Positions 14,079 through 22,732 of a stretch of 37,225 bases of DNA are shown in pieces. Every line of letters begins with the position of its first letter. Positions within the stretch are counted from its first letter, which is position 1. The notes beneath the pieces were generated by a model that worked only from the letters and a program-made list of their open reading frames with translations, was not told the DNA's origin and ran no database searches. The translations under genes were made by a program, and so were the position numbers. Location: assembly GCF_026419855.1 (NCBI RefSeq), contig NZ_JAOAKP010000015.1:1-37225 (forward strand), given 5' to 3'. Origin of the DNA: Methanothrix sp. Lineage in GTDB: Archaea; Halobacteriota; Methanosarcinia; Methanotrichales; Methanotrichaceae.

Positions 14079-14381
14079 ATGGAGAGCGCTGAGGAGAAAA
14101 TTCAGGAGCGGCTGAGGAATTATCTGAAGCGAGATGGTATAGGAATCAGAAAAGCGGTGCTGAAGTTGTTCTTGAGTGATTCGTCATTTACGACCGAGGA
14201 CATCTTCACGTATCTTGAGAAGGAGGGCTTCAATGTAAGCTATCGCGGTGTGTCTGCCATGGTTGGACTCATGAACACGCGCCTGGGAATTCTCAGCATA
14301 GATGTATCCGGAGACCACAACGTGTACTCATTGAAGAACGACCACAAGATGATAGTGAAATCGGTGCTGGAGAACTACTAG
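14079..14381 (+). CDS. DUF2551 methanogen winged-helix protein
   Basis: This 100-residue protein matches DUF2551, a family of methanogens and relatives. The segment YLEKEGFNVSYRGVSAMVGL is the recognition part of a winged helix, followed by a wing ending NVYSLKNDHK. It probably binds DNA as a regulator; the target is unknown. GGTGAG at 14063-14068 precedes the ATG by 10 nt, and a TATA-like ctttataa overlaps the end of the radical SAM gene upstream. The gene converges with the radical SAM gene at 14419-15912. Confidence 0.82.
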   Translation: MESAEEKIQERLRNYLKRDGIGIRKAVLKLFLSDSSFTTEDIFTYLEKEGFNVSYRGVSAMVGLMNTRLGILSIDVSGDHNVYSLKNDHKMIVKSVLENY

Positions 14382-14418
14382 CTTCAGGCCATCCTCAGTC
14401 TTGGATTGAAAATTTCTT

Positions 14419-15912
14419 TCAATTTGGCGGTTCTCCTCTTTTCATTCTTCTCATGTACTTCGGGAGAACTATGTCCGCTGCCATGTTGATCGCACGCAGG
14501 CCCATGTGCACCAGCGGATTTGGCGTCATGCGCTCTCTGTATAGGCTGTGAAGCTTCCTGAGATGTCTGAGATTGTACTCCATGCAGGTCCCGACGAGCT
14601 CCCAGTGCTCGGGAAGGGCATTGTCCTTTCCGAGGCCTCTGTAAGTACCAAGCGCCGTCCCTGCCATTGGTGTGAAGAAGAGCGGCAGCATCAGTCCCGT
14701 GTATTCTTTAAGAGACTCCACGAGCTCTGTGGTCCTGACGACATCCTCAGCGGTCTCACCGGGCAGCCCCAGGACCAGGCTCGCGACCGGCACCCAGTGC
14801 TCCTCATGAAAGAGCGCGTAGCACTCCCTGACGATTTCGGGCCAGCGATCCGGAGATTCTGGAAGCGCCTTCCTGGGCATGTGCATCTCAAGCATCCGAC
14901 AGCTTCCGGTCTCTATTCCTATCCATGCTGACATGTATCTCTGATCTGTGCCAACGCCAACCACCTCAGAGACCTCGCTGAGGAGATCCATGGACTGATG
15001 CACAGTCGCCAGGCTGAGGTGTGAGACATCTATTGTGTGCGGCGAGAGCTGCTTGACGCTCCTGAAAAGCTCAAGCACCTTTTCAGGTTCGGGGTACATT
15101 CCTCTGGACCCGTATGTGAAAACGTCCTCTGAGTGAAGGAGAACATCCCTCATGCCCTCCCTCATGTTCACCCTGACGTCCTCCAGAATGCTGGATAGCG
15201 GCCGGTGTCTAAGCGACCTCATCGTCGGGGAGCAGAATGCACAGCCGCGCCAGCATCCTCTTCCGATCTCAACTATGCCCGCGATCGTGGCGCCCCTGTT
15301 CACCGGGATCATCTCCCCGGCCACAGGCGTTCCCTGTATGATCCTGGGAACATTTCTCCCATCGAGGATCGCCCTGCACACCTCCGGAAACACGCTCTCG
15401 CCCTCGCCCAGGTAGATGTGATCGACGTCCACATCCTCATCTGCAAGCTCCCATGCGCCATTTCCACCGACCACGATCACAGGATCATATTTTTTTATAA
15501 TAGGATGATTTATGAGCTTCAGGAAGCTGTGCCTGTTGTGGGGTGGGCCCCTGTTGATTATATCCTCGATCTCGCGGACTGCTATCTTCCCCATTGGATC
15601 GTCATGTGTTATGCCAACGATCTCGGTGTCGCTGCCGATGGCCTTATCGAGGTGGTCAGGATGCGCGACCATGACATCATCGCTGGAGAAACCAGCCTCT
15701 AAGAGCGCAGCCTCCACCTTTCGCATGCCACATGGCGCATAAACAGCCCTGCCGTCGGGATATGCCCTCACCGGTGGACAGAACAGAGCTCTAAGCATCC
15801 ACTCGGGCATGACTGCCCTGGGCATAATTGCGGCGAATCCGAGCAGAACGCCCCCGTGATAGGAGGACATCATTGTGCGGTCGCTGGTCAGGACGATCCT
15901 CTTTCCAGACAT
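14419..15912 (-). CDS. Radical SAM protein with N-terminal B12-binding-like domain
   Basis: This 497-residue protein has an N-terminal domain (about 1-190) like the cobalamin-binding/Rossmann part of B12-dependent radical SAM enzymes; EIVGITHDDP and VIVVGGNGAWELAD followed by YLGEGESVFPEVCRAI are typical. The radical SAM domain follows with CWRGCAFCSPTMRSLRHRP at about residues 215-230. The partner residues for B12 are not certain, and some members of this group do not use cobalamin. Substrate unknown. It is a single gene on the minus strand, with T-rich DNA after its stop. Confidence 0.82.
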   Translation of the reverse strand: MSGKRIVLTSDRTMMSSYHGGVLLGFAAIMPRAVMPEWMLRALFCPPVRAYPDGRAVYAPCGMRKVEAALLEAGFSSDDVMVAHPDHLDKAIGSDTEIVGITHDDPMGKIAVREIEDIINRGPPHNRHSFLKLINHPIIKKYDPVIVVGGNGAWELADEDVDVDHIYLGEGESVFPEVCRAILDGRNVPRIIQGTPVAGEMIPVNRGATIAGIVEIGRGCWRGCAFCSPTMRSLRHRPLSSILEDVRVNMREGMRDVLLHSEDVFTYGSRGMYPEPEKVLELFRSVKQLSPHTIDVSHLSLATVHQSMDLLSEVSEVVGVGTDQRYMSAWIGIETGSCRMLEMHMPRKALPESPDRWPEIVRECYALFHEEHWVPVASLVLGLPGETAEDVVRTTELVESLKEYTGLMLPLFFTPMAGTALGTYRGLGKDNALPEHWELVGTCMEYNLRHLRKLHSLYRERMTPNPLVHMGLRAINMAADIVLPKYMRRMKRGEPPN

Positions 15913-16028
15913 CCGTAGAGGCTTCTCCGGATGTAGAATATAACCCTGTTCGTGGAAGGAGAAACCTGTAATGAGGGTCGGTCATGTACCTGTATAAATC
16001 CGCAGCGCTTAACTGTCAAGATCCACTG

Positions 16029-16159
16029 AAATTTGCTGTGTTGGATAACCTTTTGAGATAACGTCTCAAGATATCGATTCCGATCTATTCTCCACGCGTT
16101 CCTGGAATCGTCTTCTGCTTGTGGATTTTAAAGACTTGTCCAACACAGCACTTAAATTT
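16029..16159. mobile_element. 131-bp MITE-like element with terminal inverted repeats
   Basis: Left end aaatttgctgtgttgga and right end tccaacacagcacttaaattt are inverted copies; the inner 12 bp are perfect, and the outer AAATTT also matches after a 3-nt offset. An internal hairpin (ttgaga/tctcaa, 16053-16069) adds structure. It has no coding capacity. Size, inverted ends and AT-rich borders fit a miniature inverted-repeat element, although a target-site duplication is not obvious. Confidence 0.5.
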
Positions 16160-16269
16160 AGTCTGTGGCTATCGATTCCAGAGGAGACATTCAGTGCTTT
16201 ATGCCCACGAACGATACGGGCATAGGGACCTCATATTTCTTTCAGAATTTGTATATGTTCATCACGTAT

Positions 16270-16285
16270 GGGATATCTTTTTATT
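16270..16285 (+). promoter_or_regulatory. TATA-like promoter before the DUF39-CBS gene
   Basis: The sequence ggatatctttttatt lies 23-38 nt before the GTG at 16308. A start site near 16305 would produce a nearly leaderless mRNA, which also supports that GTG. Confidence 0.4.
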
Positions 16286-16307
16286 GGAAAAGGTGCAAGC
16301 CCCAGCC

Positions 16308-17819
16308 GTGGAAGCAGAGAAATCGCTATCTGAGATCAACGAGCGGATACGTGACGGAAGCGTCAGGGTTGTGACCGCAGAGGAGATGCCAGCCATTGTC
16401 GAAGAGCTGGGTCCGGACGGGGCGGTGCGCGAGGTTGATGTCGTGACCACCGGCACCTTTGGGGCGATGTGCTCCTCCGGAGTCTTCCTGAACCTCGGGC
16501 ACAGCGATCCGCCGATAAAGATCTCGAGGGCATGGCTGAACCGGGTTGAGGCATACGGTGGAGTTGCCGCAGTCGACCTATTTCTCGGAGCGACCCAGCC
16601 GTCTGAGGACAAAGGCATAGAGTACGGCGGTGCTCACGTCATAGAGGATCTGGTTTCGGGGAGACCTGTGGATGTGATCGGCGAGGGTGTGGGCACAGAC
16701 TGCTATCCCAGGATGGAGATAGAGACGACCCTACATCTGGAGGACCTAAACCAGGCGCTAATGGTCAATCCAAGAAACGCTTATCAGAGGTATAACGCTG
16801 CCACGAACTCCTCAGAGAGGACCCTCCACACATACATGGGCACGCTGCTTCCACGCTTCGGGAATGTTCATTACAGCGGAGCTGGCGTTCTGAACCCGAT
16901 CTCCAATGATCCGGGGTTCGAGTACATAGGGACCGGGGTCAGGATATTTCTCGGGGGCGCGCAGGGTTACATCGTGGGACCCGGCACACAGCACAGCCCT
17001 GAGAGCGGGTTCGCCACGCTCATGGTCGCAGGAGATCTCAAGAGGATGACCAGTGAGTTTCTGAGAGCTGCCACGTTCACAAGATACGGCCCGACGCTTT
17101 ACGTCGGCGTTGGCGTTCCGATACCTATACTGAACGAGAGGCTCGCGCTGAGCACTGCTGTTCGGGATGAAGACATCACGGTTCCGATCGTCGATTATGG
17201 TGTGCAGCGAAGGGAAAGGCCTGTGCTGAGGAGCGCGAGCTACGCGGAGCTGAGGTCCGGTTTCGTGGAGATAAACGGAAAAGAGGTCCCAACTGCATCT
17301 CTATCAAGCTTCCACATGGCCAGGAGGGTCGCGGGAACCCTGAAGGAGTGGATCGAGAGAGGGGAGTTCCTACTTACAGAGCAGGCAGAGCCTCTGCCAA
17401 GAAGTGGCGTAATCAGGCCTATGAAGCAGACGAAGGAGCTCCCGTACGTCGGGGATGTCATGAACAGGGACGTTGTCACAGTGGGAGAGAACATCAGCGT
17501 CCCAGAGGCCGCACGTGTCATTGTTGGAAGCCGGTTCGATCATCTCCCTGTGGTATCTGATGATGGAAAGCTCATGGGCATAATAACGACATGGGACATA
17601 TCCAAGGCTGTTGCGAACGGCAACATATCAAGAGTCTCAGAGATCATGACCAGAAGAGTGTACTCAGCGACACCGGATGAGCCGATAGAGCTGGCCGCGA
17701 GGACGATGGATATCCACAGCATCTCTGCGCTGCCTGTTGTGGATAAGGATAACCGAGTCATAGGGATGATAACAAGCAACGACCTGAGCAGGCTGTTCGC
17801 TGGGAGGAGATCGAGATGA
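16308..17819 (+). CDS. DUF39-CBS protein, L-aspartate semialdehyde sulfurtransferase (homocysteine synthesis)
   Basis: This protein belongs to the DUF39 (HcyBio) family with two C-terminal CBS domains, the type shown genetically in Methanosarcina acetivorans (MA1821) to make homocysteine from aspartate semialdehyde and reduced sulfur. The DUF39 part covers about residues 1-370, with TFGAMCSSGVFLNLGHSDPP near the N-terminus and GTDCYPRMEIETT further on; the conserved Cys are candidates for persulfide chemistry. CBS domains follow at about 385-500 (VGDVMNRDVVTV, VSEIMTRRVYSA). I prefer the GTG at 16308 since the family begins just before SEINERI; GTG 16293 is possible. Its ATGA overlap with the next gene shows a functional pair. 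Confidence 0.88.
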   Translation: MEAEKSLSEINERIRDGSVRVVTAEEMPAIVEELGPDGAVREVDVVTTGTFGAMCSSGVFLNLGHSDPPIKISRAWLNRVEAYGGVAAVDLFLGATQPSEDKGIEYGGAHVIEDLVSGRPVDVIGEGVGTDCYPRMEIETTLHLEDLNQALMVNPRNAYQRYNAATNSSERTLHTYMGTLLPRFGNVHYSGAGVLNPISNDPGFEYIGTGVRIFLGGAQGYIVGPGTQHSPESGFATLMVAGDLKRMTSEFLRAATFTRYGPTLYVGVGVPIPILNERLALSTAVRDEDITVPIVDYGVQRRERPVLRSASYAELRSGFVEINGKEVPTASLSSFHMARRVAGTLKEWIERGEFLLTEQAEPLPRSGVIRPMKQTKELPYVGDVMNRDVVTVGENISVPEAARVIVGSRFDHLPVVSDDGKLMGIITTWDISKAVANGNISRVSEIMTRRVYSATPDEPIELAARTMDIHSISALPVVDKDNRVIGMITSNDLSRLFAGRRSR

Positions 17820-18202
17820 AGCTCATGCTCAGGGTCGCACCTGGAATAGTCAGAAAGCCGCTAATAGCATCAGTAATCCTGGAGACAGGCGCGCTCATAA
17901 ACATCGAGAGGGCGAGCATAGATGCTGTCAGCGGCGAGATAGTCCTCGATGTCTCCGACGATAAATGCAGGCAGGTAAAAGACGCATTCGAGCGGAGGGG
18001 CGTAGATGTCATACTTCTCGAGATCCCTGTGATGAGAAACGAGGAGGAGTGCGTCCACTGCGGCGCATGCATCGCGATATGCCCCACCGGCACATTCAGA
18101 TTCGACGACTGGAAGGTTGTGACAGATCCGGGAAAATGCATCCAGTGCGGAGCGTGCGTGACGGCATGCCCCCACCGCGCGCTTCAGCTTGTGCTGCGGT
18201 GA
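17816..18202 (+). CDS. NIL-domain ferredoxin, partner of the DUF39-CBS sulfurtransferase
   Basis: This 128-residue protein has an N-terminal NIL domain (about 1-70, beginning LMLRVAPGIVRKPLIAS) and two [4Fe-4S] ferredoxin motifs, CVHCGACIAICPTG and CIQCGACVTACPHR. It matches M. acetivorans MA1822, which works with the DUF39-CBS protein in homocysteine synthesis, probably passing electrons or sulfur. The ATG at 17816 overlaps the upstream stop, so the two proteins are made together. All eight cluster cysteines are present. Confidence 0.93.
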   Translation: MKLMLRVAPGIVRKPLIASVILETGALINIERASIDAVSGEIVLDVSDDKCRQVKDAFERRGVDVILLEIPVMRNEEECVHCGACIAICPTGTFRFDDWKVVTDPGKCIQCGACVTACPHRALQLVLR

Positions 18203-18601
18203 TCTGCGATACATAACATACCGCAGCCGCTTGCTGATAAAGCTACCAGGAAAGCATGACATGAGGGTTAAACTCCTGTGTCGATCCGTTTTTGTATGAT
18301 GCATCCAGCTCTGGTCGTGTTACCCCAAGCACTGAATGAATATTCAGAACTCAGCATTCTCATGCACAGCAGATTACAAATCCTGCGATGTCACATGCTG
18401 GTGGGTTCAATGATCTGAGTCCGAGACCCGGCTTTTATGAGTACCTGAATAGAGTTAGCAATACGGTTCCGGGCAGGAGTGGAAGATCCAGCTGGTTTTA
18501 TGTGCACTCCTCCGGGGATCCGTGGAGCAGGATCTGCGATGCAGTCGTATGATCGCCCCCATGAGATCTTACGACATCCTCTCGCAACCTTTAGACGATA
18601 A
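18203..18601. other. Gap without recognised gene
   Basis: No supported gene. A perfect 6-bp hairpin (ctgaat-gaat-attcag, 18332-18347) lies in the middle. The short frames on both strands have no family resemblance. The base composition is ordinary for the window. Confidence 0.5.
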
Positions 18602-18612
18602 GTTATTTTTAT
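18602..18612 (+). promoter_or_regulatory. TATA box for a probably leaderless gene
   Basis: The sequence agttatttttatc is centred about 27 nt before the GTG at 18634. That is the standard TATA-to-start distance in archaea, so transcription should begin at or next to the start codon. No ribosome binding site is present, in agreement. Confidence 0.6.
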
Positions 18613-18633
18613 CTTCAGATCATCGTTTGTGGT

Positions 18634-19689
18634 GTGCATCGAGACGGGATAGAGCTTCCCACACCGGATGCGAGAAAGTCGATCACGCTGGTGGTGATCG
18701 GCACAGCACTGTATCTCATCTATCTATACCACGTCGGGTTCCCAGATATAGCCGAGAGCATTAGATCTGTGGATATCCGCATATTCTCGCTCGGATTCGT
18801 CCTAGCGCTTCTCGGCGTGCTCTTCGATGGGCTCGCCTGGAGGCGTGTTGCCATCAAGTTCGACTGCAGGATGTCGATAGCGGACGCGTTTTTTATGTAC
18901 CTGTCTTGCATATTCCTGAACAATCTAATACCATCTGGCAGCTTCTCTGGCGAGACCGCCAGAATATATTTCCTGGAGAAGATCGCGTCTCCTGGTATAG
19001 ATAAATCCTCGGCGACGGTAGCTGCGACGCGCATAATCACAGCTGTGCCGTTCTTCTTTGGTGTGGTGATCGGTATGGCCTATCTGGTGCTCGAGACGAG
19101 CGCGCCGGCATGGGCGATCGCGACATGCTCAGGGATTGCGGTTGTTCTTCTTGGAATCAATGCGATATTCGTAGGTATATGCTTCTCCAGCGGCTGGCTT
19201 GAGGGAATCATATCGAGGCTGATCGAGTTCGTGGAAAGGGTGTTCCATCGCAGGATCGACAGGAGCATGTGTATCGGAATAGTCCGCAGATTTCATTCAG
19301 CGATGAGCGGATTCACGGAGCACAGGTGGACGATCGTTGTGAGCACAGCCTGGGCATTTGCAGCCTGGCTCTGCATGAATCTGGTCGCGTTTGTCACGTT
19401 CAGATCAATGGGCATCGAGGTATCGATGTGGGCGATATTCGCGGTCTATGCTGTGATGATATTCATCCAGATGCTGCCCCTGGTGCTCCCCGGCGGAATC
19501 GGGCTCGTCGATATAGTGATGATAACGCTCTTCAGCGCCATTGGGGTTCCCACAAGCTACGCTGTCGCCGCAACGATACTATCCAGGCTGATACAGCTCT
19601 GGTTCCTCACGATCGCAGGAGGCGCTGCCACCGCGTACCTTCTTAGAAGAATAGATGGAACCCAGAAGGGATCAAAGAGCCCAGCATGA
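18634..19689 (+). CDS. Flippase-like integral membrane protein (YbhN/AglD, UPF0104 family)
   Basis: This 351-residue protein has about eight hydrophobic segments and the family signatures FFMYLSCIFLNNLIPSGSFS and, near the C-terminus, LPLVLPGGIGLVDIVMI. The family contains the lysylphosphatidylglycerol synthase membrane region, YbhN and archaeal AglD C-terminal domains; it is thought to move lipid-linked molecules across the membrane. The specific substrate is unknown; dolichol- or polyprenyl-linked sugars are possible in an organism that glycosylates its surface proteins. The GTG at 18634 follows a TATA box at leaderless spacing. It stands alone, with 214 nt before the next gene. Confidence 0.85.
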   Translation: MHRDGIELPTPDARKSITLVVIGTALYLIYLYHVGFPDIAESIRSVDIRIFSLGFVLALLGVLFDGLAWRRVAIKFDCRMSIADAFFMYLSCIFLNNLIPSGSFSGETARIYFLEKIASPGIDKSSATVAATRIITAVPFFFGVVIGMAYLVLETSAPAWAIATCSGIAVVLLGINAIFVGICFSSGWLEGIISRLIEFVERVFHRRIDRSMCIGIVRRFHSAMSGFTEHRWTIVVSTAWAFAAWLCMNLVAFVTFRSMGIEVSMWAIFAVYAVMIFIQMLPLVLPGGIGLVDIVMITLFSAIGVPTSYAVAATILSRLIQLWFLTIAGGAATAYLLRRIDGTQKGSKSPA

Positions 19690-19903
19690 TAGAGAAATGG
19701 CAGGGCGCAAACACCAATCTTTGGATGAAGCCCGTACGAAGGAGATAAGTGCAATATAGATCATCCCACATTCCGCACTGGAGCTCCAGTTCGTATATCC
19801 CTCACATTCTGGCCCTGATTGTTCGAGTGGGTTCTGCAAGTATCCGCAGCCACTCAGCGCAGAGCTATATCTCAGGCTGCAGGGTATTCTGAAAGGTGAT
19901 TCT

Positions 19904-21607
19904 TTGAGAATCAGTGATCTGATAGCCGCAGCGAGGGGCGAGCTTGAGGCGGATCTGCTCCTGGAGGGAGGGGAGCTGGTCAACGTCTTCTCAGGGGAGA
20001 TACACAGGGCTGACGTTTCGATTTACGGCGGATACGTGGCAGGTTTCGACTGCTCGAGCGCCAGAAGAGCGATCTCGGTCGAGGACCATCTTGTAGCGCC
20101 GGGGTTCATAGATGCACATGTTCACATCGAGAGCTCCATGGTGATGCCATCTGAGTATGCGAGGGCGGTCGTCCCGCGTGGGACTCTCGCGGTGATAGCA
20201 GATCCACATGAGATCGCGAACGTCATGGGCGTTGAGGGCATATCGTATCTGCTCAGAAGCGCTGATGGCATCCCGATGAGGTTCCTCGTGACAGCACCAT
20301 CGTGCGTGCCTGCGACCCCCCTGGAGACATCAGGCGCTGCTCTGGGCGTGAACGAGATAGCCAGTCTACTCGAGGACCCCAGGGTCGTGGGTCTGGGAGA
20401 GATGATGAACTATCCCGGAGTGCTACACAAGGACGAGCTGGTGCTTGCGAAGCTGGAGGTCGCGGCCTCGAAGAACAAGACGATCTGCGGCCATGCTCCC
20501 GGGCTGAGGGGCAGGGATCTCCATGCATATGCCGCTGCGCTGGTCGAGGACGACCACGAATGCACCAGAGCAGATGAGGCGATGGAGCAGCTCCGCTCAG
20601 GCATATGCATAATGATCAGGGAAGGCAGTGCGGCGAGGAACCTCGATGAGCTCCTGAAGATCATCAGAGAATACAACACCCCAAACATCATGCTCTGCAC
20701 AGATGATCTGGACCCGAGAGATATCATGCAGAGGCACATCGATCACATGATAAGAAGAATCGTGGATGCGGGCGTAGATCCCGTCGCGGCGATACAGATG
20801 GCCACGATCAATCCTGCGCGCCACTTCGGGCTACGCAGGACAGGGGCCGTCGCCCCGGGATACAGGGCTGACATTGTGGTTATGGATCACGATCTTGATG
20901 TGAAACGCGTGATCTTCGAGGGGATGGAGGTGGCCAGGGAGGGAAAGCTCACAGCGAGGTTTGAACCTAAGAGGCTGCCGCTGCAGAGCAGCATGAACGT
21001 GCGCAGGCCCATCATGCTGGAGTCATTCAGGATCCCCGCAGCAGGCAGGGTCGCCAGGGTCATCGGCGTTGTGCCGAACCAGATTCTGACAGAGACAATC
21101 GTGGCACGCCCTCCTGTGATGGATGGAGAGGTTATATCGGATACCGCAAATGACATACTCAAGGTTGCTGTGGTGGAGCGGCACAGGGCCACAGGCAACA
21201 TGGGTCTCGGTCTCGTGAGCGGGTTTGGTTTGAAGAGGGGTGCGATCGCGAGCTCTGTCTCACATGACTCCCACAACATAACAGTCGTTGGTGTTGATGA
21301 TGAAAGCATGCTCAGAGCTGTGGAAGCCCTGATATCCATGGGCGGTGGATGGGTTGCTGTTGATAAGGGAATGCTCGCTTCGTTGCCCCTGCCAATCGCT
21401 GGTCTGTTATCTGAGCGATGCGTGGAGGATGTGGTCGAGGACGCGAAGAATGTGATATCAGCAGCTCACGCTCTTGGATCTGAGCTTGACGATCCCTTCA
21501 TGACGCTATCCTTCCTAGCACTGCCGGTCATACCCGAGCTCAGGATCACAGACAGAGGCCTCGTGGATGTGCGGGAATTCAGACATGTTCCTCTATTTTT
21601 GGAGTAA
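19904..21607 (+). CDS. ade: Adenine deaminase
   Basis: This 567-residue amidohydrolase converts adenine to hypoxanthine in purine salvage. The metal-binding HxH motif is in VAPGFIDAHVHIESSMVMPS, followed by the family-specific AVIADPHEIANVMGVEG. Further metal ligands are in GHAPGL and in LCTDDLDPRDI. The C-terminal domain contains GFGLKRGAIASSVSHDSHN and DDPFMTLSFLALPVIPELR, both typical of adenine deaminase. The start is TTG 19904, with AGGTGAT directly upstream. Length fits the family. The radical SAM gene follows 9 nt after the stop, so both are likely on one mRNA. Confidence 0.94.
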   Translation: MRISDLIAAARGELEADLLLEGGELVNVFSGEIHRADVSIYGGYVAGFDCSSARRAISVEDHLVAPGFIDAHVHIESSMVMPSEYARAVVPRGTLAVIADPHEIANVMGVEGISYLLRSADGIPMRFLVTAPSCVPATPLETSGAALGVNEIASLLEDPRVVGLGEMMNYPGVLHKDELVLAKLEVAASKNKTICGHAPGLRGRDLHAYAAALVEDDHECTRADEAMEQLRSGICIMIREGSAARNLDELLKIIREYNTPNIMLCTDDLDPRDIMQRHIDHMIRRIVDAGVDPVAAIQMATINPARHFGLRRTGAVAPGYRADIVVMDHDLDVKRVIFEGMEVAREGKLTARFEPKRLPLQSSMNVRRPIMLESFRIPAAGRVARVIGVVPNQILTETIVARPPVMDGEVISDTANDILKVAVVERHRATGNMGLGLVSGFGLKRGAIASSVSHDSHNITVVGVDDESMLRAVEALISMGGGWVAVDKGMLASLPLPIAGLLSERCVEDVVEDAKNVISAAHALGSELDDPFMTLSFLALPVIPELRITDRGLVDVREFRHVPLFLE

Positions 21608-21616
21608 CCGATAAGC

Positions 21617-22732
21617 ATGGCCGGTCCTGATATATGGTTCAGGTGGAACAGAAAGAACAGGTATACAATAGCAGCCCTCCTCCCGCTCGTGAGCGGCGCC
21701 AGGCTTGCGGATGGCCCGAGGCCAGGAATCATGCTCTACAGCATTGCAACTCCGCAGGCTGAAGAGGTTTACAGAGAGGTCGATGCAGCTCGCCGCTCAG
21801 GTATGAGATCCGTCTTCATCGCTGGTGGGCCTCATCCATCTGCGAGGCCTGCAGAGGTCCTCAGGTACTTCGATTACGTCGTCATCGGGGAGGGTGAGGA
21901 GACGCTGCCGGAGCTCATCGATGCTCTCCGCTCGGGCCGCGATCCGGGATCTGTGAAGGGGATAGCATACATGAAGGACGGGGAGCTGGTCTTGACGGAG
22001 CGCAGGGATCTCGTGGACCTCGATCTGTACCCCTCTTTCTCACGCCCTCTTCTCGCGCCGATAGAGATAAGCAGGGGATGCCCATGGGGATGCGCCTACT
22101 GCCAGACACCAAGGCTCTGTGGAAGCGTCATGCGCCATCGCTCCATACCATCGATTCTCAGCCACGCCAGTATGCACATGGATCTGAGGTTCACATCCCC
22201 AAACGCTCTCGCATACGGCTCAGACGGTCTCAGACCAAGACTGGAGAAGGTCGAGATGCTTCTCAGAACGCTGTCAGAGCTCCGCAGGCCGGTGTACTTC
22301 GGCACGTTCCCATCAGAGGTGCGGCCGGATTTCGTCTCAGAGAGAGCGCTTGAGCTCATAAACACATACTGCACGAATCGAACTCTCAGCATAGGTGGGC
22401 AGTCAGGGAGCGACAGGATTCTGAGATCCATCAACAGGGGTCATGATGTGCATGATATCGAGATGGCATGTGAGCTCTGCATCGATCATGGCATCATCCC
22501 GAATGTCGATCTGATACTCTGCCTTCCCGGGGAGCGCGAGGAGGACCAGATGCTCACGGTCGAGCTGGCTGAGCAGATAGTGAGAATGGGGGGCAGGGTC
22601 AGAGCCCACAGGTTCATACCTCTCCCGGGAACTCCGCTGGAATCTGAGGAGCCATCGCCACTCCTGAAAGAGGCGGAGCTCAGGCTGGGCCGGCTGGCGC
22701 TGGCGGGGAAGCTGAAAGGAAGGCTGCACTAG
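21617..22732 (+). CDS. B12-binding/radical SAM protein of the MJ1487-type archaeal family
   Basis: This 371-residue protein has an N-terminal Rossmann-like B12-binding region (VFIAGGPHPSARPAEVLRYF, then VIGEGEETLPEL) and a radical SAM domain with ISRGCPWGCAYCQTPRLCG. The downstream QSGSDRILRSINRGH and PLPGTPL are typical of the MiaB/Elp3-like fold of this class. It resembles the archaeal MJ1487 family found mainly in methanogens, of unknown substrate. Its last four bases overlap the end of the convergent gene: the palindrome CTAG at 22729-22732 gives TAG stops to both. It is coupled to ade by position. Confidence 0.85.
   Translation: MAGPDIWFRWNRKNRYTIAALLPLVSGARLADGPRPGIMLYSIATPQAEEVYREVDAARRSGMRSVFIAGGPHPSARPAEVLRYFDYVVIGEGEETLPELIDALRSGRDPGSVKGIAYMKDGELVLTERRDLVDLDLYPSFSRPLLAPIEISRGCPWGCAYCQTPRLCGSVMRHRSIPSILSHASMHMDLRFTSPNALAYGSDGLRPRLEKVEMLLRTLSELRRPVYFGTFPSEVRPDFVSERALELINTYCTNRTLSIGGQSGSDRILRSINRGHDVHDIEMACELCIDHGIIPNVDLILCLPGEREEDQMLTVELAEQIVRMGGRVRAHRFIPLPGTPLESEEPSPLLKEAELRLGRLALAGKLKGRLH

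Larger units (their letters stand above)
15913..16307. other. Divergent gap with MITE-like element
   Basis: These 395 bases separate the divergent radical SAM and DUF39 genes. They contain the 131-bp inverted-repeat element (16029-16159), a repeated short sequence (atcgattcc, 16074 and 16172) and a TATA-like block (about 16270-16285). The DUF39 frame is open back to 16119, but that part does not resemble the family and crosses the element. Confidence 0.55.

Noticed and set aside
16119-16307. N-terminal extension of the DUF39 frame
   Set aside because: It crosses the inverted-repeat element and lies before the family's usual start (SEINERI).
18391-18639. 82-residue minus-strand frame in the gap before the flippase-like gene
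   Set aside because: It covers the flippase gene's promoter and start, and has no recognisable feature.
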